A stretch of 64,000 nucleotides of DNA from Winogradskyella tangerina (GCF_003260205.1 NZ_QERF01000010.1:62001-126000); one strand, 5' to 3'. Positions 34,913 to 45,007 are shown, counted from the first letter of the stretch. A program made the numbers and translations. The notes: generated from the letters alone by a model not told the origin.

Positions 34913-35890
34913 ATGAAAACTATTCAATTTAGAGAAGCTATTGCAGAAGCTATGAGCGAAGAAATGCGCAGAGATGAAAGCATTTATCTTATGGGTGAAG
35001 AAGTAGCTGAATATAATGGTGCCTATAAAGCATCGAAGGGAATGTTAGATGAATTCGGACCAAAGCGTGTGATCGATACGCCAATCGCAGAGCTTGGTTT
35101 TGCAGGGATTGCTATAGGTTCAACCATGACCGGTAATCGTCCTATTGTTGAATATATGACCTTCAATTTCTCTTTAGTAGGAATAGATCAAATTATAAAT
35201 AACGCTGCAAAGATCAGACAAATGTCTGGTGGACAATTCAAATGTCCTATTGTATTTAGAGGTCCTACAGCGTCAGCTGGGCAGTTAGCCGCAACACACT
35301 CTCAAGCTTTTGAAAGCTGGTTTGCCAACACACCTGGTTTAAAAGTAATTGTTCCTTCAAATCCATACGATGCTAAGGGCTTACTAAAATCTGCTATTCG
35401 AGATGACGATCCGGTGATCTTTATGGAAAGCGAACAAATGTATGGCGATAAGGGAGAAGTTCCTGAAGGTGAGTATACTATCCCAATTGGTGTAGCTGAT
35501 ATTAAGCGCGAAGGAACCGATGTTACAATCGTATCTTTTGGTAAAATCATTAAAGAGGCCTATAAAGCCGCTGACGAATTAGAAAAAGAAGGTATTTCAT
35601 GTGAAATTATTGACCTTCGTACGGTTAGACCTATGGACAGAAATGCGGTGATAGAATCAGTTAAGAAAACCAACCGCTTAGTAGTATTGGAAGAAGCATG
35701 GCCATTTGGAAATGTTGCTACTGAAATCACCTATTTGGTACAGTCTGAAGCATTCGATTATTTAGATGCACCAGTAGTGAAATTAAATACTGCCGACACA
35801 CCTGCACCATACTCACCAGTATTACTCGAAGAATGGCTTCCAAATAGCAATGATGTCATCAAAGCAGTAAAAAAGGTTATGTACAAATAA
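34913..35890 (+). CDS. pdhB: Pyruvate dehydrogenase E1 component, beta subunit
   Basis: Thiamine-diphosphate enzyme subunit of 325 residues that with an E1-alpha encoded elsewhere decarboxylates pyruvate to feed acetyl-CoA. Motifs fit PdhB: REAIAEAMSEEM, MGEEVAEYNGAYKASKGM, DTPIAELGFAGIAIGS, EYMTFNFSLVGIDQIINNAAK and THSQAFESWFANTPGLKVIVPS. The C-terminal transketolase domain includes DLRTVRPMD and VVLEEAWPFGNVATEI. A branched-chain 2-oxoacid E1-beta is less likely, given the close match to pyruvate enzymes. It is followed by a terminator-like long hairpin. Confidence 0.9.
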   Translation: MKTIQFREAIAEAMSEEMRRDESIYLMGEEVAEYNGAYKASKGMLDEFGPKRVIDTPIAELGFAGIAIGSTMTGNRPIVEYMTFNFSLVGIDQIINNAAKIRQMSGGQFKCPIVFRGPTASAGQLAATHSQAFESWFANTPGLKVIVPSNPYDAKGLLKSAIRDDDPVIFMESEQMYGDKGEVPEGEYTIPIGVADIKREGTDVTIVSFGKIIKEAYKAADELEKEGISCEIIDLRTVRPMDRNAVIESVKKTNRLVVLEEAWPFGNVATEITYLVQSEAFDYLDAPVVKLNTADTPAPYSPVLLEEWLPNSNDVIKAVKKVMYK

Positions 35891-35913
35891 ATTGCAGTTT
35901 TCTGCGTTATATT

Positions 35914-35968
35914 AACTTCATCAAGTAAAGTGTTAAAGTTTTGCACGATAGTTGATGAAGTTTTTTTT
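35914..35968 (+). terminator. Long-loop terminator or attenuator after pdhB
   Basis: An 11-bp perfect stem (AACTTCATCAA at 35914-35924 with TTGATGAAGTT at 35952-35962) encloses a 27-nt loop and is followed by eight Ts ending 3 bp before the next start codon. It probably ends pdhB transcription and may modulate read-through into the DUF5686 gene. Confidence 0.6.
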
Positions 35969-35971
35969 ACT

Positions 35972-38482
35972 ATGAAAAAGAAATTACTTACGCTTTTTTT
36001 ATGTATTGGAACCTTAACACTTCTAGCTCAAACTAAAGTTAGTGGGTACGTCTTCGATGAGAATAATGACCCAATTCCGTTTGTAAATATCTTATTCAAA
36101 GGCTCTACTGAAGGTACCATTACAAATGAAGACGGACGCTTTTATTTAGAGTCTGATGAGACCTGGGAAACGCTAATTGTGTCGTCCATTGGTTTTGAAA
36201 TGCTCGAAATTCCATTAACGAAAAAGGTTAACTATGACCTTAAATTTATTTTGAAGGAAGAAGCAGCATCCTTAGACGAAGTGGTCATCGTAACAGGAAA
36301 GCAATCGAAGAAGGCTTCAGAAAATCCGGCTATTAGAATTCTCAAAAAAATATGGGAACGCAAGCGCAATAACGGTGTTCAGCAATTTAAACAGTACGAA
36401 TACGATCAGTACGAAAAGGTAGAATTCGATCTTAATACCATCGATAGTGCTTTAATAAAGAGTAAACTTTTTAAAGGTATGGAGTTCGTATTTGAAGAGG
36501 TAGATACCTCTTCAGTAACTGGTAAAACCTATCTTCCAATTTTCTTGAATGAGTCTGTTAAGAAAGTATACGGCGACAATGTGCGTAACAAAAAACGTGA
36601 GGATCTGGTTGGAAATAAAAATTCAGGATTTAGTAATAATCAGGTGATCATTGATTTTGTTGATGATCTTTATTCAGATTATAATGTTTATGATAACTAC
36701 CTGAAATTTTTCGATAAAAGTTTTGTTAGTCCGCTAAGCCGAACTGGGATTCAAACGTATAACTATGTCCTTTCAGATAGTGCCTACATTGATAACAAAT
36801 GGTGTTATAACATTATTTACTATCCAAGACGAAAAAACGAATTGACCTTTAAGGGCGATTTTTGGGTGAACGATTCAACCTATGCTATTAAGGAAATTAA
36901 TATGCAGGCCTCCAAAAGTGCCAATATCAACTGGGTCAAAGAAATTTATATTGAACAGGAATTCGAAGTGCTTAACGACTCTGTTTTTTTAATAAAACGC
37001 GACTATTTTTTATCGGATTTTGCACTTAATAAAAAGGAAAAATCTAGAGGTGTCTACGGTAAGCGAACCACCTTGTACGATAATTACAAATTCGATGAGC
37101 CTAAGGATAGAAAGTTTTATGACAAAGTCGTCTATAATTACGATGCCGACGTCTACAATCGAGAAGAAGCGTTTTGGGATGAAAACAGACTTGAAGCCTT
37201 AAACAAGGACGAAAAGGGCGTTTATAAAATGTTAGACACCCTAAAAACAGTGAAGAAATTTAAAACGCTGTATAATATTGGTAGTATTCTGGCATCTGGA
37301 TATATTGAATTTCCGAGTATAAATTTTGATTATGGTCCAATATTTTCCACCGTTGGATTCAATGATGTGGAAGGACTGCGACTGCGGACAGGTGGTAGGA
37401 CTTATTTTGGACAAAATGATTTATGGCGACTTGAAGGTTTTATTGCCTACGGATTTCGAGATGATAAATTCAAATATGGTATTTCAGGTAAATGGTTAGT
37501 GGATAAGCGGAGCCGACTAACACTCTTTGGTGGTCAGCGGCGAGATATAGAGCAAATAGGTGCTAGTCTAACCAGTTCTACCGATGTTTTAGGTCGAAGT
37601 TTGGCATCGAATGCCGTATTTACTGCCGGTGCTAACGACCGACTCACAAACATCAGTCTAACCAATTTTGGGTTTTCTTTAGAACCACTTCGAAATTTTG
37701 AGGTTCGTCTAGACGGAAGTTTTAGGCAACTGAGATCTGCATCACCAACCTTTAGTTTAGATTATAACGATCCAAGTTCTCCAACGGGGATTTCTTCCGA
37801 AGTAAATCAGTTTGAAAGCCGTTTAGCTTTATCTTATTTTCCGAAGCGACAAATGACAGGTTTCGGCGTAGAACGGAAAGAGAAGAATGATAATTTTGCG
37901 CGCTTATTTGCACAGGTGAGTCGTGGTGATCGCGATTGGTTTGATAGTGATTTTGATTATACAAAGGTTCAATTTTCTTACATCCAACCATGGCAAGTGG
38001 GTGGTTTCGGGAGGCTGGTAACGTCGGTGGAAGCAGGTAAAACTTTTGGTGATGTACCATTAGCTTTATTAAGCGTGGTGCCAGGAAACCAGACGTTTTT
38101 CTCCATTTATAATACATTTTCGCAATTAGACTTCTACGAATTTGTCACCGATACTTATACCTCTCTTCATCTCGAACATAATTTTAACGGGCGACTATTC
38201 TCTCGTATACCATTTTTGAAGAAATATAACCTAAGAGCAATAGCCAGTATTAGAGGTGTTTGGGGTGAATTATCAGATCAGAATATTGCATTGAGCACCA
38301 CAGGAAATCCAGTTGAATTTCCATTAGTAGCGCCAGATTCTAAAGTGTATTACGAGTATAGTTTTGGGGTTGCGAATATCTTCAAAGTATTACGAATAGA
38401 TTTCAACTTTAGAGGAAACTACTTAGATGTACCAGATGCCAGACGTTTTGGTATTACCGGAAGTTTCGGTTTTTATTTTTGA
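35972..38482 (+). CDS. DUF5686 outer-membrane protein with CarboxypepD_reg-like domain
   Basis: Exported protein of 836 residues from the ATG at 35972; a GTG 42 bp upstream is in frame but lies within the terminator hairpin. A signal peptide ends near LLAQ. Residues about 20-105 are a carboxypeptidase-regulatory-like sandwich (KVSGYVFDENNDPIPFVNILFKGS ... ITNEDGRFYL). The rest matches DUF5686: LDEVVIVTGKQSKKASENPAIRILKKIWERK, YKQ-type linkers and a C-terminal outer-membrane barrel that ends in Phe (GSFGFYF). The function is unknown; relatives are abundant in Bacteroidota outer membranes. It is convergent with an esterase gene 30 bp away with no obvious terminator. Confidence 0.8.
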   Translation: MKKKLLTLFLCIGTLTLLAQTKVSGYVFDENNDPIPFVNILFKGSTEGTITNEDGRFYLESDETWETLIVSSIGFEMLEIPLTKKVNYDLKFILKEEAASLDEVVIVTGKQSKKASENPAIRILKKIWERKRNNGVQQFKQYEYDQYEKVEFDLNTIDSALIKSKLFKGMEFVFEEVDTSSVTGKTYLPIFLNESVKKVYGDNVRNKKREDLVGNKNSGFSNNQVIIDFVDDLYSDYNVYDNYLKFFDKSFVSPLSRTGIQTYNYVLSDSAYIDNKWCYNIIYYPRRKNELTFKGDFWVNDSTYAIKEINMQASKSANINWVKEIYIEQEFEVLNDSVFLIKRDYFLSDFALNKKEKSRGVYGKRTTLYDNYKFDEPKDRKFYDKVVYNYDADVYNREEAFWDENRLEALNKDEKGVYKMLDTLKTVKKFKTLYNIGSILASGYIEFPSINFDYGPIFSTVGFNDVEGLRLRTGGRTYFGQNDLWRLEGFIAYGFRDDKFKYGISGKWLVDKRSRLTLFGGQRRDIEQIGASLTSSTDVLGRSLASNAVFTAGANDRLTNISLTNFGFSLEPLRNFEVRLDGSFRQLRSASPTFSLDYNDPSSPTGISSEVNQFESRLALSYFPKRQMTGFGVERKEKNDNFARLFAQVSRGDRDWFDSDFDYTKVQFSYIQPWQVGGFGRLVTSVEAGKTFGDVPLALLSVVPGNQTFFSIYNTFSQLDFYEFVTDTYTSLHLEHNFNGRLFSRIPFLKKYNLRAIASIRGVWGELSDQNIALSTTGNPVEFPLVAPDSKVYYEYSFGVANIFKVLRIDFNFRGNYLDVPDARRFGITGSFGFYF

Positions 38483-38512
38483 TGTCTGTCAAGAAAATAA
38501 TCTGTATCTCGT

Positions 38513-39733
38513 TCAATTTATCTTCAACACCTTTATTTTGTCTCTTGCATAAGAGTTCTGATCGATGGCATAGGATTGTTTAAATATTTCTATGGCTTCT
38601 TTTTTATGCGTTCTGGTAATTAAAAAATCCCCAAGAATATTATAAGTATATGAGTCGTCTGGATACACAGAAATGTTATATCTAAATAGGCTTTCAGCTT
38701 TTTCATACAATTTCATTTCCAGTAATTTATTTGCTAAACTCTCAATAAAATAGCGTTTGGGTTGGATTGGTCTTCCATATTCTAAGGACACGTTTTTGTA
38801 GTGTTTTTTTATTCTTGCTATTATATCCTGATTAGTATCCTTGAGTTCATGGTCACTAAATTCGAGCTGATGAAATTTGAAAATAAAGCGTAATGCATCA
38901 TAAATGGCAATATGTCCAACGGTGATATGGTTTTCGTCTTGATAAAATTTCCCTTTGTAATTCAGATTGGTTTTAGTTTGAATGTCTTCAAAATACGAAT
39001 GCAGTTCTAGCATTGCTCTTACAGGCATTGTTTTAGTACTAGTGTCATTTTTTACGGCGGATGTATCAATCTTAAAGGTGTTTGCAATACCTAAAAAAAT
39101 AGATAAAGTCTTGTTGGCCTTTGGAAGCTTTGTGGTTTTAATAGATTGTAGAAATTTTTTATCATTCCACCACATTGAAGGATCAATAGCAGTGTAAGAA
39201 TTGAATAACTCTGGCTTTGTCATCAAGGTGTTCATTACGGTTAACCCACCTAGAGAATGACCTATCAAAGTACGGTAAGATTCGGTTGGATAATTAGAAT
39301 CGATATATGGAATTAACTCCTTTTCTAAAAATTCTATGAAATTGGTACCACCGCCAGATTTCTCGGCAACCGTGCCATCAAGAAAATTACCTTTTGATGG
39401 AGTAAAATCACGTACTCTATCTGTATTTAAAATACCAACTACTATCATTTTAGGCAAAACGGTATTCCGATTAGAAGTGCTTAAATATGATGTTATTCCT
39501 ATTGTGGAATAAAAGTTCGATTTTCCATCTAAAAGATAGAGAACAGGGTATTTTTGAGATTGCGATTCGTTATTATAATTTCCGCTAGGAACATGAATCC
39601 AAATTTTCCGTTGTTCACCCAAAACCTCAGAATACAGACTGTCAATTTTTCCAATTGTGATTTTGCCATCATTTTGCCCCATTGCATTAAGGCAGATAAG
39701 AACAACGACTAAGGCAAAATAAGCTTTCTTCAT
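38513..39733 (-). CDS. Secreted alpha/beta-hydrolase esterase with C-terminal TPRs
   Basis: Exported protein of 406 residues from the ATG at 39733, which directly begins a good signal peptide (KKAYFALVVVLICLNAMGQ); a Met 13 codons upstream gives a less usual N-terminus. Residues about 35-265 are a putative-esterase (Esterase D/Fes-like) domain: KIWIHVPSGNYN, YPVLYLLDG, nucleophile in LIGHSLGGLTVMN, and a late His in DENHITVGHIAIYDALRFIF. Residues about 310-400 look like TPR helices (YTYNILGDFLITRTHKKEAIEIFKQSYAID). Related proteins hydrolyse siderophore or acyl esters. It follows the oxidoreductase gene by 93 bp. Confidence 0.78.
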   Translation of the reverse strand: MKKAYFALVVVLICLNAMGQNDGKITIGKIDSLYSEVLGEQRKIWIHVPSGNYNNESQSQKYPVLYLLDGKSNFYSTIGITSYLSTSNRNTVLPKMIVVGILNTDRVRDFTPSKGNFLDGTVAEKSGGGTNFIEFLEKELIPYIDSNYPTESYRTLIGHSLGGLTVMNTLMTKPELFNSYTAIDPSMWWNDKKFLQSIKTTKLPKANKTLSIFLGIANTFKIDTSAVKNDTSTKTMPVRAMLELHSYFEDIQTKTNLNYKGKFYQDENHITVGHIAIYDALRFIFKFHQLEFSDHELKDTNQDIIARIKKHYKNVSLEYGRPIQPKRYFIESLANKLLEMKLYEKAESLFRYNISVYPDDSYTYNILGDFLITRTHKKEAIEIFKQSYAIDQNSYARDKIKVLKIN

Positions 39734-39826
39734 AAGGTAAATACGCACAGTTTGAAGCAATGGTTTTTTCACAAGTATTAAATGCTAGTAAAAGCTTTGT
39801 ATTTTACTAGGATGCTAACTGGAAAA

Positions 39827-40927
39827 TTAATCATTTAAAAAGATGGTCTTATTTTGTTTAGCACTTTCTTTTGCAGCATCTAGTATTTCAACAACGATCA
39901 TGTTATTTTCTAATGTGTTGAGGTCGAATTCTGGAAGTTCAACCTTGTTTTTAATGACTGCTGCAAATAATGCAAATGGGTCATCGAATGGGGCTTCGCG
40001 CTCAGGTAATTTCATTGTTGTTTCGTCATAGCCATCATAGCCCTCACTAATTCTTAGGCGTAAATCATGTCTATTATCTGCGTAGATCACACCTTTTTCG
40101 CCATATATTTCCATGTCCTTTCTACCGATGGGCCAATTCCAAGACCCTTGAATAATCGCTACGGCATCGTCATACTGAAGCAAAATAATTGATTCGTCAT
40201 CGACCTTTGGATTGTTCTCAGGCTGCAATTGTTGGGTGATTGCTGTTACACTGTTAGGGCGTTTGCCATCCATAATCCAAGTGAGAATGTTTGTACCATA
40301 ACATCCAAAATCCGTTATGGCGCCACCACCATTCTGAACAGGATCGGTGAGCCAATCTAAAAATTCTTGATTTACACCAATTTTCTTAGGTCCTTTATGA
40401 CCATCTCGAACAATAATTTTTTTAATCTCACCAAGAGTGTCTTTTGTCTTTGCAAGTTCGTAGGCTTTGTGTGTTGTTGGGTACCAAGTGGTTTCGTAAT
40501 TAGTGAGTAAATGGATGTTGTATGTTTCGGCTAAGGCCTTCATTTCTCTAGCATGCTCAAGACTCACAGCAAGGGGTTTTTCAACCATTACATGAATTCC
40601 TTTTGGAGCCGCAATCTGAACAACTTCTAAGTGGTCGTAAATTGTACCAAAGGCGGTAACTGCTTCAGGTTTGGTCTTTTCGATCAATTCTTCCATAGAA
40701 TCATAAACCATATCCATCGAAAATTGATATTGATCGGCATAGCGTTGTGCTAATTCCTTATTAGATTCTACGATACCAACAATCTTAATATCTCCTCTTG
40801 GTTCGCTTCCGAAAATCCAATGTACGTGCGTATGTGTCAATCCTATAACGCCAACTTTTAATGGTTGATCTTGGCAAAAACTATTCAAACTGAATAAAAG
40901 TGAAAAAATGACGAGTATAATCTTCAT
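39827..40927 (-). CDS. Exported Gfo/Idh/MocA-family oxidoreductase
   Basis: Protein of 366 residues with a Sec-type signal peptide (residues 1-19, ending SFC/QDQ) ahead of an NAD(P)-binding Rossmann domain (LKVGVIGLTHTHVHWIFGS, IVGIVESN) and the family motif EKPLAVSLEHAREM. The C-terminal substrate domain includes GGGAITDFGCYGTNILTWIM and EIYGEKGVIYADN. There is no twin-Arg motif, so delivery of cofactor outside the cytoplasm is puzzling; a tightly bound NAD or a non-redox role is possible. It lies between a hybrid two-component regulator and an esterase gene on the same strand and may form an operon with them. Confidence 0.82.
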   Translation of the reverse strand: MKIILVIFSLLFSLNSFCQDQPLKVGVIGLTHTHVHWIFGSEPRGDIKIVGIVESNKELAQRYADQYQFSMDMVYDSMEELIEKTKPEAVTAFGTIYDHLEVVQIAAPKGIHVMVEKPLAVSLEHAREMKALAETYNIHLLTNYETTWYPTTHKAYELAKTKDTLGEIKKIIVRDGHKGPKKIGVNQEFLDWLTDPVQNGGGAITDFGCYGTNILTWIMDGKRPNSVTAITQQLQPENNPKVDDESIILLQYDDAVAIIQGSWNWPIGRKDMEIYGEKGVIYADNRHDLRLRISEGYDGYDETTMKLPEREAPFDDPFALFAAVIKNKVELPEFDLNTLENNMIVVEILDAAKESAKQNKTIFLND

Positions 40928-41020
40928 GGTAGCAATTGATATTCTAATGTATTAATTTCTAAGTCACAATCTTTTCAAAAAACAAATAATGACTCATAAA
41001 GTTGTAAAGTTTTAATAAAA

Positions 41021-44000
41021 CTAGGAATGGTTTTTAATTTGAGTTGGGGTGAGTTCATATTTTTTTGAAAATACTTTCGAGAAATAATTAGGATCTGAGA
41101 AACCCGTTTGATATGCAATTTCTGATATCGTAAGTTCTGAATTGATAAGCAGTTTATAGGCTTCATTCAACCTAATTTCTCTTAAAAAAATGGACGTTGA
41201 TAATCCTGTAAGAGCTTTTACTTTGCGATGAAGTTGTGTTCGGCTGATGCCTAAGCCGTTGCAAACTTCATTGATTCCAAAGGAATCGTCATCTAGATGC
41301 GCTAAAATTAGGTCTTGTATTTTTCGTAAAAAAACATGACTCAATGGTTTATTGGAAGTGGCTTCCTGGTTGATTTCATTGGCGAATTTTTTCTTGAGTT
41401 TTTCTCTAGATTGAATAAGATTATCAATGTGAGCAAGCAGTTCTTTTTCATCGAATGGCTTACTTAAATAGGCGTCGGCTCCTGTGGTGATACCTTCAAT
41501 TTTAGAGTTTTTATCTGCTTTGGCGGTCAGAAGAATTAGAGGAATATGATCTGTTTTTTCATCATTCTTTATAAACTCACAGACTTCATAACCATTCATA
41601 AATGGCATCATAACATCTGAGATGATAATATCTGGAATTGACTCAGTAGCTTTTTCTATTCCGTCTCTTCCATTTACTGCTGAAATTATTTTATAGCGCT
41701 TACCAAGAATGCTAATGATATAATCTCTTACATCTTGGTTGTCTTCGATAACAAGAATTAAATTTTGGTCAGACTCCATTTCAAAAGTACCCGAATTGTC
41801 GTTATCGATTTGAGCAACTTGATCTTCTGCTTGTTGGGCTAATGGAAACTCCATAGTAAAACATGTACCTTTATCTTCATTGTTTGAGGCCGTTATTATT
41901 CCATCCATCAACTTTACAAGTTCCTTTGTTAGAGATAGACCAATGCCAATTCCAGCGGCATTCAATTCATTATTGGACTTATAATAGCGATCAAATACAT
42001 TTGGTAGTTCATCTGCTGGAATCCCAGTACCATTGTCTTTGACAGAAATAATTACCGTATCGTTATTTTCAGTAATCACTAATTCTATTAGGCCTTCTTT
42101 TGGAGTGAATTTTATGGCATTAGAGATGAGGTTGCTTAGAATTAGTTGAAATTTTTGCACATCGTAATTCATGAAGATTTCATCCTTATTACTATGAAAC
42201 TCCAAAACAATGTTTTTTTCATTAGCGAGCGAATAATAAGATTCTAAGCAATATTTGCTAAATGAAACAACATCCTGAATTGTGCTATTTAACTTAGAGA
42301 CATTGGCCTCAATCTGGCCAATTTCAAGCAACTCATTTACTAAATTTAAAAGTTGTTCGGCGTTTCGTTTTATAATGGGAGATTTTTCATCTTTTATTTG
42401 ATTCGCTAAACCAGTGATAACGGTAAGTGGTGTTCTAAACTCGTGGGTTATATTTTGATAAAAGGTATTTTTAAAATCATCGACCTCCTTTAGTTTCTGA
42501 GATTCAGATTCGGCAAGTTTTCTGGTTAATTGAGTTCTATAGAAGGCATAAATAATTAGTGCTGCTAGAAGTGCATATGCTAAATATGCCACAGTAGTTT
42601 GCCACCACGGAGGAAAAATATCAAAAGATGCTAATGTTTGTGGTTGACTCCAGTAATCGCCGTTACTTGTTGATTTTACTTGCAACTCGTACTTGTTAGG
42701 AGGTAGACCGTTATAATTTACTGTTTTGAGATTTTTGGTGTAATTCCATTCATTAGAATTACCTAATAAACGATAAGCGTAGAGTGTTTTATAGGTTGTG
42801 GCTGGGTTTACAGCCTTCAAATTAAGTGTTATGTTGTTTTCATCATATTTAAGATTTTCGAAACTCAAGTTGTTAGAACCTAGAAAATTGTTAAATCGCT
42901 CAGTTCCATTTAAGCTAAGTCCTTGTAAAATGACTTTTGGAGGTTGCTCATTAACCTTCAGACTGTCGGAGTGATACACGAAAAAACCACCAGTACCATC
43001 GGTAAAATTTTTACCATTATCGTCTATAGCCGTTGGACCAGAGAATATTTCCGTATTTCCTTCTCTACGCATCCAATTTGGTGATGTTTCAATGATTTCG
43101 AAGGTTTCTGAACTTATACAAATTGCTGGTTTAAACGATTGAACAACCCAAAAGTTTCCACGATTATCAGGCGTAATCCCATAGAGCAGTTCATGGTGTA
43201 GAAGGTTATTCTTATTGATATGGTAGACCACTTTTTCTGCATCTCGATCGTAAACATAAATGCCATTAAAGCTAACTATCCAAAAGCGCCCAAATTTATC
43301 CTCAAATATATTATGAGTAATATAGTCCCTAAGCTCTTCTGCAATAAAATAAGTTTTAATAGGTTTAGGGACACCAGAATTGATATTGTATTTTACCAAT
43401 TCCATTGCGCCATTGGTGGCCCATAAAAAGTTGTCTTTGTCAATGTAGAGTGTGTGAATTTTATCGCTTTCAAAAAACGTATGAGTTTTAGAAGTTTTGT
43501 CAATTCGATTGAGCCTGCCATCAGTTAGATACCAGAGATGATCGTCCTTATCTAGAGTTAAATGATGTGTAAAACTTTGCCAGTAGTTATCGGCGTTATC
43601 GCCGTAAAAATTGAAACTATTCTTTTTAGCATCATAATCAGCAATACCATTTGCAGTGCCAAACCAGAGCTTACCGTTCCGATCTTTTATCTGACCGTTG
43701 ATTTTTAAGTGAGGTAAAGCTTTGTATGATTCATTATTCCATTTATGATAAGTCTTTGATTTTATGTTGTATTTGAAAATACCAGTATTACCACTTATCC
43801 AATAATTACCTTCATTGTCTTCGTTAAAGTTATGTTGACGATTTTCTTTTTCAAATCCTTTTGGGAATTTGATATATTCATACTGATGCTGACCTCCATC
43901 GATCTTAATGAGTCCTTTATTACCATTTGTAGTAATAAAGACATTCTGCAGGGCATCCATTGTAACAGTTTTAATTCGGACGATAGATTCTATTTCTCTA

Positions 44001-44914
44001 GAAGATAATAGGGAGTTATCATTATTCAATTTTAACTGTATTAGTTGATGTCTAGTGCCGATCCATATTTCCTTATTATTCGATGAAACGTCAAAATCAA
44101 TGAAGTAGTCGTTATCATATTGAGGTTTTATGATAAACTTATAATCGATCCAATTAATAGATTTAAAATCTTCAGAGAAATATCCAATTTGTTCTTCATT
44201 CATCACCCAAAACTTGCCATTTCTGATTTTAGAATGTTTAAGCCATTTATGAGAATATATCAGGGAAAACTCGTTACCCTCAACTTTTAATAACCGTTTG
44301 TTGGTGTTCAAGTAGATTTCATTATTGAAAATTAAAAGTTTAGTTGTGAATTCACGGTCATTAAGCGGAAGCTCTTGAATTGAAGTTTCGATTATTGCAT
44401 TTTCAGAATTCAAACTAAAATAAATGATCTCCTTTTCGGTAAGTAGGGCGTATTGAAGATTGGCAATTTCTATAATTGATTTGATCAACCGAGATTGAGC
44501 ATCCTGTAATAAGGCTTCGTCAATATTTATAAAATGACCTTTAGATCTATCGTAAATATTCAGTCCAGAGTTTCTAGTACCACAGAAGATATTCTGATGA
44601 GAATCTTCAAAAATGCTATGTGTAAACTTTCCCTTAAAAAAGTTATTGTCATTTTGGTATCCTTTAAAAAGTTGAACCTTTTCCCCATCTAATACATTTA
44701 AGCCGTCATTTGTTCCGATCCATAAAAAATCATTCGAATCTTTTTTAAAACTTAGAACGTTATTGTTAGAAAGCCCATATTCGTGGTTATACTGTTCGAA
44801 TACCAATCCATCAACTACATACATTTTCTGTGCGTTCAATGATTGATTGAACAGCAATAATGCATAACCCATCCAGAGAATTATGCAAGTAAGATGTGGG
44901 ATATTTCTAAACAT
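41021..44914 (-). CDS. Hybrid two-component system regulator (HTCS)
   Basis: One-piece sensor-regulator of 1297 residues spanning the inner membrane. A signal-anchor starts the protein, then two seven-bladed propeller halves with two-component-propeller repeats (GLSNNNVLSFKKDSNDFLWIGTNDGLNV) to about 690, a Y_Y_Y domain to about 770, a membrane helix near 785-805, HisKA with phospho-His824 (ITHEFRTP), an HATPase (NLISNAIKFTP, GTGIPADELPNVFDRYYK), a receiver with phospho-Asp1100 (ISDVMMP) and a C-terminal AraC helix-turn-helix (ISEIAYQTGFSDPNYFSKVF). HTCSs sense glycan fragments in the periplasm. It is divergent from a PKD-esterase gene, the likely target. Confidence 0.92.
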   Translation of the reverse strand: MFRNIPHLTCIILWMGYALLLFNQSLNAQKMYVVDGLVFEQYNHEYGLSNNNVLSFKKDSNDFLWIGTNDGLNVLDGEKVQLFKGYQNDNNFFKGKFTHSIFEDSHQNIFCGTRNSGLNIYDRSKGHFINIDEALLQDAQSRLIKSIIEIANLQYALLTEKEIIYFSLNSENAIIETSIQELPLNDREFTTKLLIFNNEIYLNTNKRLLKVEGNEFSLIYSHKWLKHSKIRNGKFWVMNEEQIGYFSEDFKSINWIDYKFIIKPQYDNDYFIDFDVSSNNKEIWIGTRHQLIQLKLNNDNSLLSSREIESIVRIKTVTMDALQNVFITTNGNKGLIKIDGGQHQYEYIKFPKGFEKENRQHNFNEDNEGNYWISGNTGIFKYNIKSKTYHKWNNESYKALPHLKINGQIKDRNGKLWFGTANGIADYDAKKNSFNFYGDNADNYWQSFTHHLTLDKDDHLWYLTDGRLNRIDKTSKTHTFFESDKIHTLYIDKDNFLWATNGAMELVKYNINSGVPKPIKTYFIAEELRDYITHNIFEDKFGRFWIVSFNGIYVYDRDAEKVVYHINKNNLLHHELLYGITPDNRGNFWVVQSFKPAICISSETFEIIETSPNWMRREGNTEIFSGPTAIDDNGKNFTDGTGGFFVYHSDSLKVNEQPPKVILQGLSLNGTERFNNFLGSNNLSFENLKYDENNITLNLKAVNPATTYKTLYAYRLLGNSNEWNYTKNLKTVNYNGLPPNKYELQVKSTSNGDYWSQPQTLASFDIFPPWWQTTVAYLAYALLAALIIYAFYRTQLTRKLAESESQKLKEVDDFKNTFYQNITHEFRTPLTVITGLANQIKDEKSPIIKRNAEQLLNLVNELLEIGQIEANVSKLNSTIQDVVSFSKYCLESYYSLANEKNIVLEFHSNKDEIFMNYDVQKFQLILSNLISNAIKFTPKEGLIELVITENNDTVIISVKDNGTGIPADELPNVFDRYYKSNNELNAAGIGIGLSLTKELVKLMDGIITASNNEDKGTCFTMEFPLAQQAEDQVAQIDNDNSGTFEMESDQNLILVIEDNQDVRDYIISILGKRYKIISAVNGRDGIEKATESIPDIIISDVMMPFMNGYEVCEFIKNDEKTDHIPLILLTAKADKNSKIEGITTGADAYLSKPFDEKELLAHIDNLIQSREKLKKKFANEINQEATSNKPLSHVFLRKIQDLILAHLDDDSFGINEVCNGLGISRTQLHRKVKALTGLSTSIFLREIRLNEAYKLLINSELTISEIAYQTGFSDPNYFSKVFSKKYELTPTQIKNHS

Positions 44915-44973
44915 TTTTTGGTCGAATCGATACCCAATTTACAATAATTAAATCAATTTTTATTTTGAAATAG

Positions 44974-45007
44974 GTCCCAAAACCTCAATAAAATTAGGGT
45001 TTGGAAC
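44974..45007. promoter_or_regulatory. Imperfect inverted repeat in the HTCS/esterase divergent region
   Basis: Arms GTCCCAAAACCT (44974-44985) and AGGGTTTGGAAC (44996-45007) are complementary at 10 of 12 positions around a 10-bp centre. The position, in the 179-bp gap between the HTCS and the divergent esterase gene, suits a regulator site. Binding by the HTCS is inferred. Confidence 0.4.
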
